A DNA stretch of 22,658 nucleotides from Clostridium sp. CAG:413 (lineage in GTDB: Bacteria; Bacillota; Clostridia; Oscillospirales; Acutalibacteraceae). Positions 8,678 to 14,846 of this stretch are shown in pieces (position 1 is the stretch's first letter; the number at the start of each line of letters is the position of its first letter). The notes beneath the pieces are model-generated. The model was not told the DNA's origin and ran no database searches. It saw only the letters and a program-made list of their open reading frames with translations. The DNA lies in assembly GCA_000431775.1 (NCBI GenBank), contig FR888204.1, positions 14,547 through 37,204 of the forward strand, written 5' to 3'. The position numbers and the translations under genes are program-made.

Positions 8678-10285
8678 ATGGATACATTAAAGAAAATGAA
8701 AAAGCCGCTCGTTTTCGGAGCGGCGGTGGCATTCCTGACCTTTGCGGTCGGAATGATAATCTATTATATCATTTGGCCGTCAGAGGCGTTCTTCCATGCG
8801 GATTGCTCGGATACGATACTCTGGGCGCAGGCGAGCTATGACTCAAAGAGCCTGTTTAACCCCGACTTCGGCTACGCCGCGACATTGCCGTTCGGCGGCA
8901 CGATGCTGATGGTGCCGTTTATCGGCATCTTCGGCGTCTCTATGACCACGCAGCATATCGGCATGGTGCTCTTCGCGCTGCTGATGCTCGCTTCTTTCTT
9001 TCTGCTCTGCCGCAGTATCGGCATGAGCGTGCCGTCGTCGCTCTTCACCGTCGGCGTGACGGGGCTCACCCTCTGCGCCTCGGAGAAGCTGCGCGAGATA
9101 TTCTATGAGCACGTCATATATTACAGCATTTGCGTTGTGATAATCGCGGTGCTGCTCTCGCTCGTTATCAGGTTTGAGGACGCCCTTTCGCAGGGGAATA
9201 AGAAAAAAGCCACTGTTCTTGCGGCTCTCGCAGCGGTCTTTGCCGCTTGCAGCGCACTTGACGGTATGCAGATAGTGGCGACGGGAATTCTGCCCGTTAT
9301 CTTCGCGGTCGTTGCCGATATAATTCTAGATAAGGATAAAAAGATATTCTCTGCGGGCAACCGCAACGCGGGTATCGTTATCGCCGCCGCGGCAGTCGGC
9401 ACGGCGGTGGGGATGCTGCTGTTCGCCACGCTCTCAAACGGAGCGGGCATCGGGTACGCAAACGCCTATTCGTCATACGCCAATATGGATGAGTGGCTCT
9501 CAAACCTCGGCAAATTCCCGCAGGAGTGGTTCGCCCTCTTCGGCGTTGACGCGCACTACGGCATGGGCATATTCACGCCCGAGTCGATAGTCAATATCAT
9601 CCGCCTCGGCGTGAGCGTTATCATCCTCATCGTGCCGATATTCGGGCTTATCTTCATGGGCAGGCTCGACAGGCGGCAGAGATACGCGGTGTTTGCCCAT
9701 TTCGGCCTGAGCGCGGTCATAATGTTCGGCTATATATTCGGCATACTTTCGGCGGCGAACTGGCGCCTGAGCCCGATGATATGCACCGGCATTTTTGCGA
9801 GCGCCGCGACCTTCACGGGGCTTCGCAGGAGCAGAGTTTCGGTGAGATTTGAGGCGATAACCGCTTGTCTGCTGGCGCTGCTGAGCCTTGTTTCGACCGT
9901 GACGATTGCCAAGATGGACAGCAACGGCATAGTGAATAACGAGAAGTATCAGCTTATCAGCGTGCTCGAGGCCTACGGGCTGGATTACGGCTACGCGACC
10001 TTCTGGAATTCGCAGGTCATCACCGTGCTCTCGGATTCCGAGGTCAGGGCGGCGAATATCGACGTTAACGAGAAGGGTATCGCCCCATGCAGATACCAGG
10101 CGAATATGAAGTGGTTCGAGGATCAGGAGGGCGTTGACCGATACTTTGTCCTGCTCTCGGACAGGGAGGTCGAGACCCTGAGGGCAACTGATGATTGGGC
10201 ACTGTTTGACGCCCTCGTCACCGACGAGATAAAGCTCGACAACGGGACTATATATCTGTTTGACTCAACAGCTTTTTTAGATTAA
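8678..10285 (+). CDS. Polytopic membrane protein, second GT-C-like protein of the operon
   Basis: 535 residues. The first membrane segment is about 11-33, followed by an outside loop with the acidic block HADCSD (40-45), the place where GT-C enzymes keep catalytic acidic residues. About nine more hydrophobic segments follow up to residue 411 (for example 78-112, 148-165, 180-214, 231-252, 307-327, 340-358, 392-411). A soluble C-terminal domain occupies about 412-535. This layout, helices first and a soluble tail after, matches GT-C glycosyltransferases such as PMT or ArnT types, but no signature proves it. The start is chosen from GAGGTGA at 8667-8673; an in-frame start at 8549 would lie within the previous gene. 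The 3' end overlaps the minus-strand small gene by 38 bases. Confidence 0.7.
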   Translation: MDTLKKMKKPLVFGAAVAFLTFAVGMIIYYIIWPSEAFFHADCSDTILWAQASYDSKSLFNPDFGYAATLPFGGTMLMVPFIGIFGVSMTTQHIGMVLFALLMLASFFLLCRSIGMSVPSSLFTVGVTGLTLCASEKLREIFYEHVIYYSICVVIIAVLLSLVIRFEDALSQGNKKKATVLAALAAVFAACSALDGMQIVATGILPVIFAVVADIILDKDKKIFSAGNRNAGIVIAAAAVGTAVGMLLFATLSNGAGIGYANAYSSYANMDEWLSNLGKFPQEWFALFGVDAHYGMGIFTPESIVNIIRLGVSVIILIVPIFGLIFMGRLDRRQRYAVFAHFGLSAVIMFGYIFGILSAANWRLSPMICTGIFASAATFTGLRRSRVSVRFEAITACLLALLSLVSTVTIAKMDSNGIVNNEKYQLISVLEAYGLDYGYATFWNSQVITVLSDSEVRAANIDVNEKGIAPCRYQANMKWFEDQEGVDRYFVLLSDREVETLRATDDWALFDALVTDEIKLDNGTIYLFDSTAFLD

Positions 10286-10550
10286 CACAGAGCCAATATA
10301 CGTTATTGATCGGCGGCGGCGCAAAGCCTGCCGCCGTTTCTGCTGCCCGAGTGAATTTATCCACGAAGCCCGAGATATCCGTTGCGGGCTGAGTTACCGT
10401 CGGGTCGCTGCTGCCGAGCACGAGCACGGCACGGTCGCAGTCAAGGATCACCTTTTGCGAATTCTCGTCGGCTATCAATGCGAAAACGGCGCTCAGCGTT
10501 ACCGCAAGGCAGAGCACCGCAACGATCGCATAATTCCTGAGCAGCTTCAT
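10248..10550 (-). CDS. Small membrane-anchored protein coupled to spoIIP, function unknown
   Basis: 100 residues. The ATG lies 2 bases after the spoIIP stop, so translation is probably coupled. The N-terminus is a signal anchor (KLLRN followed by a hydrophobic run, about 7-26) and the remaining 70 residues would be outside the membrane. I recognise no domain. Codon choice along the first 80 codons (GTG, CTC, GGC, AGC, GAC, CCG) matches neighbouring genes, which supports real coding. The last 38 bases overlap the 3' end of the plus-strand membrane gene, so the C-terminal 12 or so residues may be drift. Position suggests a role in engulfment or sporulation, but this is inference from context only. 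Confidence 0.6.
   Translation of the reverse strand: MKLLRNYAIVAVLCLAVTLSAVFALIADENSQKVILDCDRAVLVLGSSDPTVTQPATDISGFVDKFTRAAETAAGFAPPPINNVYWLCVNLKKLLSQTDI
10311..10339 (+). terminator. Likely terminator of the FAD/GT-C operon, embedded in an opposing gene
   Basis: CGGCGGC at 10311-10317 pairs with GCCGCCG at 10330-10336. GGC at 10318-10320 extends the stem with GCC at 10326-10328, leaving one bulged T. The tail is only TTTC, so termination may be partial. The hairpin starts 26 bases after the stop of the plus-strand operon and lies inside the coding sequence of the minus-strand 100-residue protein, where it encodes the AAGFAPPP stretch. Confidence 0.55.
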
Positions 10551-10552
10551 AA

Positions 10553-11656
10553 TTATCCGTCCTTTGCATATTCATCCATCAGCGACGCAAGGGCGCAGGC
10601 GAGCAGCCTGCCCGAGTAGCACGCCTCCTCAAGCGTATTCGCTTCGCTGCCCATCTCGATGAGCAGGCTGAAGTGCGTGATATCCATATTGTATTTGCGC
10701 TGCGAAAAGAGCACGGGGCGCATCAGCCCGGGGAACATATCTTCGCACCGCTTTTGCAGCCTCAGGGCGAACCGCAGGTTGTATTCCCAGTCGGGGAAAT
10801 CCTTGACCTTGCCCTCCTCGGCACCCGTGATTATCATGAGCTGCGCGGCCTTCCTGCCGCCAATCTCGGCTATCGGCTTCATCTTGGTGCCGTCGTCGAG
10901 GGTTATCGAGTCGCGGTGGATGTCGAGGACTATCTGTATCTGCGGATTCTCGGCGAGTATCTCTTCGAGAGTTTTGCGCGAATGCGGATATGAGCCGGTG
11001 TAATCGTCGTCGTGGATTATTTTATCATGGATAACAGTATACCCCTTTCCGGTCAGATAATTCTCTATCTCCGTGCCGACGCGCACTACGTTCAGATTCT
11101 CGTCGTTGCTGCGTGAGGTGCTGCCCTCGGCGTACCAATCCCGCTCTATCAGCTCATAGCCCTCCGAGGTGTGGCTGTGGAATATAAGAATTGCGGGCTT
11201 GCTGCGGTCTATTGACAGCTCCAGCGGCTCGGCGAGCACCTTCTCGATATCGAGCGGCTTTGTGTCCGTAGTGTTTTTGACCTTGACGTTCTCAAATATA
11301 TGAGTTGCGCCTGTCTTGCCGTATGTAGTCGCCCTGATGTCGGCGTCCCGCTTGTCGTCGGCGTAAAGCTCGGTGTATTTCTTGATAATATCGAGGATGT
11401 CCTTCGGCGTTTCGGTTATGTCGGCGGGCAGTTCGGGCTTCGGCGCGGCGCTCGTCGGCTCCTCGGCAGGCTTGGTCGCCTTTTTGGCCTTTGACGGCGC
11501 GGCCGTTCTCTCGGGCGGGGCGTGGAACATTATCTCGGCTGAGGCGAGCGAGAGCTTAGCCGAGCAGCCGCTGATTATAACGGCGGCGACTACCAGCGCA
11601 CATATCAGCACGCTGACAAGCTCGTGTGATTTTTCGCTTGCTCTGTTATTCTTCAT
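10553..11656 (-). CDS. spoIIP: Stage II sporulation protein P, peptidoglycan amidase/endopeptidase of engulfment
   Basis: Cell-wall hydrolase that works with SpoIID and SpoIIM to thin septal peptidoglycan and drive membrane migration around the forespore. 367 residues. The N-terminal hydrophobic segment (about 13-30) ends in ISGC, a lipobox-like motif with Cys31. An Ala/Lys/Pro-rich linker covers about 45-85 and the SpoIIP catalytic domain about 150-362. Visible motifs are ILIFHSHTSEGYE (156-168, with the metal-type His), VLDIHRDS (243-250) and THFSLLIEMGSEANT (327-341, with a likely catalytic Glu). The start is supported by AGGAGCGG just upstream. It is separated from spoVT by a terminator, so it should have its own promoter in 11657-11715; none is convincing. 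B. subtilis normally carries spoIIP next to gpr, which is not present here. Confidence 0.94.
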   Translation of the reverse strand: MKNNRASEKSHELVSVLICALVVAAVIISGCSAKLSLASAEIMFHAPPERTAAPSKAKKATKPAEEPTSAAPKPELPADITETPKDILDIIKKYTELYADDKRDADIRATTYGKTGATHIFENVKVKNTTDTKPLDIEKVLAEPLELSIDRSKPAILIFHSHTSEGYELIERDWYAEGSTSRSNDENLNVVRVGTEIENYLTGKGYTVIHDKIIHDDDYTGSYPHSRKTLEEILAENPQIQIVLDIHRDSITLDDGTKMKPIAEIGGRKAAQLMIITGAEEGKVKDFPDWEYNLRFALRLQKRCEDMFPGLMRPVLFSQRKYNMDITHFSLLIEMGSEANTLEEACYSGRLLACALASLMDEYAKDG

Positions 11657-11715
11657 TTTACCGCTCCTATGTTTTTTCTATATTTATATGCGGGCGGCGA
11701 GGAAAATAATATAGA

Positions 11716-11742
11716 AATACCGCAGCCGATGACTGCGGTATT
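11716..11742 (-). terminator. Rho-independent terminator after spoVT
   Basis: A perfect 10-bp stem, AATACCGCAG at 11716-11725 with CTGCGGTATT at 11733-11742, has a 7-base loop. Read on the minus strand it begins 3 bases after the spoVT stop and is followed by TCTATATTATTTTC, a moderately T-rich tail. It separates spoVT from spoIIP. Confidence 0.75.
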
Positions 11743-11745
11743 GTG

Positions 11746-12285
11746 TTACTCCTCCATCTGCTTGCCGAGAAATGAAGCCGCTATCTGGGCGAGCTTGGTC
11801 TCGGTCTGGGTGGGGCAGGAGCCGTTCTCATGCATGAGCAGTATCAGCGAGCCGGAGACATCGCCGCCGCCGATTATCGGGAACGCCACGGCAGCGTCGC
11901 GGTCGACGCCCTCGATGGGTTTTAGCCGTTCGCTGTCAACGGCGCAGACGTAATTCTCCCTCTTCTCCATGACCGTCTCAAGGCTTTGGCTGACCCTGCG
12001 GTCGATGACCTCTTTTTTTGATATCCCGGCGCAGGCGATAACGCAGTCACGGTCGGTGACTATGACCGCAAGCCCCGTGCCCCTGTAGAGCACGTCGGCA
12101 TACTGCCCCGTGATCGAGGACAGCTCGCCTATCGGTGAATACTTCTTGAATATGACCTCGCCGTCGGCGTCTGTGTATATCTCCAGCGGGTCGCCCTCGC
12201 GGATACGCATGGTGCGGCGGATCTCCTTGGGGATGACTACTCTGCCGAGGTCGTCGATCCTCCTGACGATGCCTGTTGCTTTCAT
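11746..12285 (-). CDS. spoVT: SpoVT, AbrB-type transcription regulator of late forespore genes
   Basis: DNA-binding regulator that tunes SigG-dependent genes in the forespore and affects coat and germination properties. 179 residues against 178 in B. subtilis. The N-terminal swapped-hairpin AbrB domain (1-50) is nearly identical to the known protein, including GIVRRIDDLGRVVIPKEIRR at 5-24 and REGDPLEI. The C-terminal GAF-like domain (about 55-178) ends ASFLGKQMEE, as in the family. The start is set at 12285: AGGAG at 12296-12300 (minus strand) lies 10 bases from it, while the ATG at 12294 is only one base from that site. Placing spoVT directly upstream of spoIIP joins an early engulfment gene and a late forespore regulator. 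A candidate sporulation-type promoter lies about 75 bases upstream. Confidence 0.95.
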   Translation of the reverse strand: MKATGIVRRIDDLGRVVIPKEIRRTMRIREGDPLEIYTDADGEVIFKKYSPIGELSSITGQYADVLYRGTGLAVIVTDRDCVIACAGISKKEVIDRRVSQSLETVMEKRENYVCAVDSERLKPIEGVDRDAAVAFPIIGGGDVSGSLILLMHENGSCPTQTETKLAQIAASFLGKQMEE

Positions 12286-12357
12286 TTTTACCATTCTCCT
12301 CTTTCAAATCCAAACGGCAGGATACCCGCCGACGGTTGAATTTTCTTTTTGCCCTGT

Positions 12358-12387
12358 TATTGTTTGTCACAAAAAGCAGATTTATTC
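12358..12387 (-). promoter_or_regulatory. Possible SigG/SigF-type promoter for spoVT
   Basis: On the minus strand GAATA (12387-12383) is followed after 18 bases by AACAATA (12364-12358). This fits a GHATR -35 exactly and four informative positions of a CATNMTA -10 used by SigG. SpoVT is SigG-dependent in B. subtilis, which makes the guess reasonable. The -10 has two mismatches, so the call is weak. The leader would be about 65 bases. Confidence 0.3.
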
Positions 12388-12400
12388 GACGGATCTCCGA

Positions 12401-12431
12401 TAAAAGAGAAGCGGCGGTTTTACCTGCCGCT
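12401..12431 (-). terminator. Terminator-like hairpin upstream of spoVT on the minus strand
   Basis: AGCGGC at 12410-12415 pairs with GCCGCT at 12426-12431, and GGT at 12416-12418 with ACC at 12422-12424, with one bulged base and a 3-base loop. On the minus strand the tail reads TCTCTTTTA. No gene to the right is transcribed towards it, so if it terminates anything it would be a non-coding transcript from 12440-12584, or it attenuates a long spoVT leader. Confidence 0.45.
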
Positions 12432-12441
12432 ATAGAAGAAT

Positions 12442-12463
12442 ATTTGAAAATAAATTTTCAAAT
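12442..12463. repeat. Perfect 9-bp inverted repeat
   Basis: ATTTGAAAA at 12442-12450 and TTTTCAAAT at 12455-12463 flank TAAA. It can form a hairpin on either strand and competes with the outer stem of the larger folded region, or it may be a protein operator. It lies between the folded region and the terminator-like hairpin. Confidence 0.6.
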
Positions 12464-12574
12464 CGCAATATGCTTGGACTTCATAGCGGGCAGCTTGATT
12501 CGTCTTCTCCTTGAGTAGAAGGTGTCGAGCACCGCAAGACGGATAAGGTACGCCGCAGGCGAAAATCATTGAAA
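12456..12574. ncRNA. Candidate structured RNA or cis element, strand uncertain
   Basis: Nested complementary segments form one long interrupted hairpin: TTTCAA 12456-12461 with TTGAAA 12569-12574; TCGC 12463-12466 with GCGA 12559-12562; GCGG 12486-12489 with CCGC 12553-12556; and a 14-position helix, 12493-12506 with 12536-12549, in which 13 positions pair (three G-T). A small apical hairpin uses CCTT 12509-12512 and AAGG 12519-12522, or GGTG 12521-12524 and CACC 12530-12533. The minus strand is favoured because TATAGT at 12584-12579 would start transcripts near 12573, the outer stem edge, and the terminator-like hairpin lies downstream, but no good -35 is seen. The architecture recalls 6S RNA; I cannot match it to a known family. 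Confidence 0.3.
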
Positions 12575-12621
12575 TTACACTATAAATGTGAATCTCAACT
12601 CGATTTTTTACAAAATATATC

Positions 12622-12650
12622 TTGACACCGACTTTGAAATATGGTAAGTT
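12622..12650 (+). promoter_or_regulatory. Promoter for the small Tyr/Gly-rich membrane protein
   Basis: Perfect TTGACA at 12622-12627, a 17-base spacer, and TAAGTT at 12645-12650 preceded by TGG (extended -10). The -10 hexamer is weak, which the perfect -35 and the TG motif could offset. Transcription would start near 12657, giving a leader of about 105 bases. Confidence 0.6.
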
Positions 12651-12672
12651 GTGTTTGTAAGGTTGATGATTG

Positions 12673-12741
12673 CCGTACCCTCGGAATATTGGATTCCGAC
12701 TGCGTACGGTATGTTGTCGGCCTTATTTTTATACCGGACAA
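12673..12741 (+). promoter_or_regulatory. Structured 5' leader with two hairpins
   Basis: Hairpin 1: CCGTAC 12673-12678 pairs with GTACGG 12704-12709, and TCGGAAT 12681-12687 with ATTCCGA 12693-12699, with a 2x4 internal loop and a 5-base loop. Hairpin 2: TTGTC 12714-12718 pairs with GACAA 12737-12741, and GG 12719-12720 with CC 12734-12735, with one bulge and a T-rich loop. The ribosome site GGAGGAG at 12750-12756 follows directly. No riboswitch family was recognised; the second hairpin could control access to the ribosome site. Confidence 0.5.
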
Positions 12742-12761
12742 ATGTGAACGGAGGAGTTTTG

Positions 12762-13175
12762 ATGTTAAAACGAGCGGTATGCTTTGCGGCGGCAATGATA
12801 ATTGCGCTTTTGCTCGTCTCATACCCTGCTTTTGCTGTCGAGTATGAAGACCTGCCCCCGGAAATCCGGGAGTATGTTGACGAAGTGAAGTCGAGCGCCT
12901 ATGAGGAAGGCCGTGAGGATGGCTACGAAGACGGATTCTATGACGGGAAGGATGAGGGGTACGAGGAATATGAGAAAGAAGATGATGCTAATGAGGGTGA
13001 GTATGATCCTTATACCGGTGCGTGGAGAGGCCGCTCGGATAATATATTAGGCACGATCGTAACGGTGGGCGGAGCTGTGATTTTCTTCGGCTTTATATTA
13101 TATTGGATAATCAGAATTTCAATAGAATTGCTGATTGATAAAATAAAAGAGCGCCGAAAGGATCGGGAAAAATAA
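12762..13175 (+). CDS. Small secreted/membrane protein with acidic Tyr-Gly repeat, unknown function
   Basis: 137 residues. A Sec signal peptide with a likely cut after YPAFA (residue 25) is followed by an outside region of about 70 residues containing a Glu/Asp/Gly/Tyr repeat (YEEGREDGYEDGFYDG, 47-62, continuing to about 75), and then one membrane helix at about 95-125. The C-terminal tail DKIKERRKDREK is strongly basic and would be cytoplasmic. The repeat has a GY/DG period of about four residues and is likely to be an extended or coiled, possibly cation-binding, segment. The start is chosen by GGAGGAG at 12750-12756, five bases upstream; in-frame upstream ATGs fall in the leader hairpins and predict no signal peptide. 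No family was recognised. It has its own promoter and structured leader. Confidence 0.8.
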   Translation: MLKRAVCFAAAMIIALLLVSYPAFAVEYEDLPPEIREYVDEVKSSAYEEGREDGYEDGFYDGKDEGYEEYEKEDDANEGEYDPYTGAWRGRSDNILGTIVTVGGAVIFFGFILYWIIRISIELLIDKIKERRKDREK

Positions 13176-13203
13176 AACATTTCTTTTCAGGCAAAAATAA
13201 AGA

Positions 13204-13232
13204 TTGATTATTTTCTTGCTATGGTGTATAAT
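13204..13232 (+). promoter_or_regulatory. SigA-type promoter for the PHP-domain gene
   Basis: TTGATT at 13204-13209, a 17-base spacer and a perfect TATAAT at 13227-13232. The leader is about 26 bases with AAGGAG at 13249-13254, ten bases before the ATG. Confidence 0.8.
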
Positions 13233-13264
13233 GAATAAAAATCCGAAAAAGGAGATGTGCAATT

Positions 13265-14737
13265 ATGTCTAAAATGTTCAAAAGGTCGATCGCTGCGTTT
13301 ATGAGCGCGCTCATGCTGCTTCAGCTTTTCGGCTTTTCGGCATTCGCAGACAGTGAAAAAAACTACATAATTACCGACCCCTACGAGGCTGTCGATTGGG
13401 ATGAGTGGGGCGCTTACAAATTCCAGCCCCATTGCCACACCAACGCCAGCGACGGCTTCCTTACAGTTGCCGAATTCGTTAAGGAGCACTATGACCTTGA
13501 TTACGACATTGTTGCTCTTACCGATCACGGTACCATAAACAGAGGCTGGAACAAGGTTCCGCAGACTATTCCGCTTGTCAGATTCGTCAAGAGGGATCGC
13601 ACCCACATGGCTCCGATAATCCCCCTCACCGACGCGGAATATCAGGCATATATCAGCGGCACCGCCGCCTCTGAGAAGAGAACGCACAAGAACGGTATGC
13701 TCGACGTGCCCAAGGGCATAGAGCTGAATATGGCTACGCCTATAGCGGACTGCCACCTGACCGGCTACTTTGCCGAATACGGTCAGGGTCTCGCCGGCGT
13801 TTACGGCGATTATGAGACTCCCTCGGCGGGCGTAAAGAAAAACGGCGGAATATCAATGCTTTCCCACGTCGGCGAATATGTCTATACCGACAAGGACAGC
13901 GCCGATCACGTCGGTCAGAAGGTTGACGATTACTATGTCAATAAGTTTGCCCGCATTTTTCTTGATAACCAAGGCTCGAGTGTCGGCATGGGGATCAACA
14001 GCGCCACCGACGCGCATACACGCTGCGACCGTATTCTCTATGACCAGATCCTCCGGAAAACTATCCCCAACGGCGTTGTGCCGTGGGCGTTCTGCTTTTC
14101 GGATTCTCACAATCTCAGGAGCATAAACGACGCTTATACAATGATGCTGATGAAGGATTTTGACCTTGATAATTTCCGCAGCAGCATGGAGAACGGCCTT
14201 TGCTTCGCGGTTTCGCATTATTCAAACGGCTATGAGCTTGACGGCGAGCCCGAAATGCCGGGATTCGATGAGGATAAGGTCTATGACGAGGAGCTTTATC
14301 TGCTCGATAACACCCCGATGGTCACGAGAGTGACGGTCGATCAGGAGAAGGACACTATTTCTGTCGAGGGCACGAACTTCGACAGAATTGTTTGGGTCTC
14401 CGACTGCAACGTCATAAAGCGCACGGAGAACATCACAAACGGCAAGGCTGTCCTTGACCTCCATGCCTCCGACCTGATGAATGAGCCTAACCTTTATGTC
14501 CGCTTCTATATCACCGGCGAGAACGGCATTTGCTACTCTCAGCCGTTCGTGCTCAATGTTGAGGGCGAGGGGCTTGAGCCTGTCGAGGTGCCCGAGACTC
14601 ACGATATCTCGACCCGTCTGCGCACCTTCTCCACCATTATGGACTGGCTCTTCTTCAAATTCAATCCGCTTATCTGGGTGTTCAAATATTTTGCGCTCGG
14701 CTACAGCGTATTTGACCGCTTCTTTGATGCATATTGA
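13265..14737 (+). CDS. Secreted PHP-domain metal-dependent phosphoesterase
   Basis: 490 residues. The signal peptide has a likely cut after FSAFA (residue 28). The PHP domain covers about 50-320 with the metal-binding motifs HCHTNASDG (56-64), LTDHGT (85-90), GIELN with Glu153, His164 in DCHLTGYF, SHVGEY with His201, and FSDSHN with Asp280 and His282, so the full set for a trinuclear site appears present. A beta-rich domain covers about 350-435. The C-terminal 30 residues are aromatic and hydrophobic (WLFFKFNPLIWVFKYFALGY, 461-480), which suggests membrane or wall association. PHP enzymes hydrolyse phosphomonoesters or nucleotide and phospholipid-like substrates; most are cytoplasmic, so export is notable. 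The substrate is unknown. It stands alone between its own promoter and terminator. Confidence 0.88.
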   Translation: MSKMFKRSIAAFMSALMLLQLFGFSAFADSEKNYIITDPYEAVDWDEWGAYKFQPHCHTNASDGFLTVAEFVKEHYDLDYDIVALTDHGTINRGWNKVPQTIPLVRFVKRDRTHMAPIIPLTDAEYQAYISGTAASEKRTHKNGMLDVPKGIELNMATPIADCHLTGYFAEYGQGLAGVYGDYETPSAGVKKNGGISMLSHVGEYVYTDKDSADHVGQKVDDYYVNKFARIFLDNQGSSVGMGINSATDAHTRCDRILYDQILRKTIPNGVVPWAFCFSDSHNLRSINDAYTMMLMKDFDLDNFRSSMENGLCFAVSHYSNGYELDGEPEMPGFDEDKVYDEELYLLDNTPMVTRVTVDQEKDTISVEGTNFDRIVWVSDCNVIKRTENITNGKAVLDLHASDLMNEPNLYVRFYITGENGICYSQPFVLNVEGEGLEPVEVPETHDISTRLRTFSTIMDWLFFKFNPLIWVFKYFALGYSVFDRFFDAY

Positions 14738-14755
14738 TATAACGCAATGATAAGG

Positions 14756-14784
14756 GCGCAGCTCATAACGGGCTGCGCTTTTTT
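14756..14784 (+). terminator. Rho-independent terminator after the PHP gene
   Basis: GCGCAGC at 14756-14762 pairs with GCTGCGC at 14772-14778 over a 9-base loop, followed directly by six T at 14779-14784. Confidence 0.9.
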
Positions 14785-14788
14785 GAGC

Positions 14789-14817
14789 TTGCATACGGGG
14801 CGGCTGTGTGTTAAAAT
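14789..14817 (+). promoter_or_regulatory. Promoter for the HD-Nudix-GNAT operon
   Basis: TTGCAT at 14789-14794, a 17-base spacer and TAAAAT at 14812-14817, with TGT before the -10. It lies directly behind the PHP terminator, about 30 bases upstream of the HD gene start. Confidence 0.7.
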
Positions 14818-14846
14818 GGATCCATAACAGGCGAGAGGAGATAGTT

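Noticed and set aside
11657..11715. SigE promoter for spoIIP (ATATT and CATATAAAT on the minus strand)
   Set aside because: The spacing between the boxes is 17 bases, longer than SigE promoters usually have, and the -10 matches poorly.
12286..12294. SpoVT start at the upstream ATG (12294)
   Set aside because: It is one base from AGGAG; the ATG at 12285 is correctly spaced and matches the known N-terminus MKATG.
12456..12574. Calling this region 6S RNA
   Set aside because: The long interrupted hairpin recalls 6S, but I cannot match conserved sequence with the right polarity, the central bubble is lopsided, and the promoter lacks a -35. Left as an unnamed candidate.
12651..12761. 37-residue extension of the small Tyr/Gly-rich protein
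   Set aside because: It spans the leader hairpins, has no ribosome site and would bury the signal peptide.
12595..12850. Minus-strand short ORF and other small frames in the intergenic region
   Set aside because: No ribosome site, poor codon use and overlap with promoter and leader structures.
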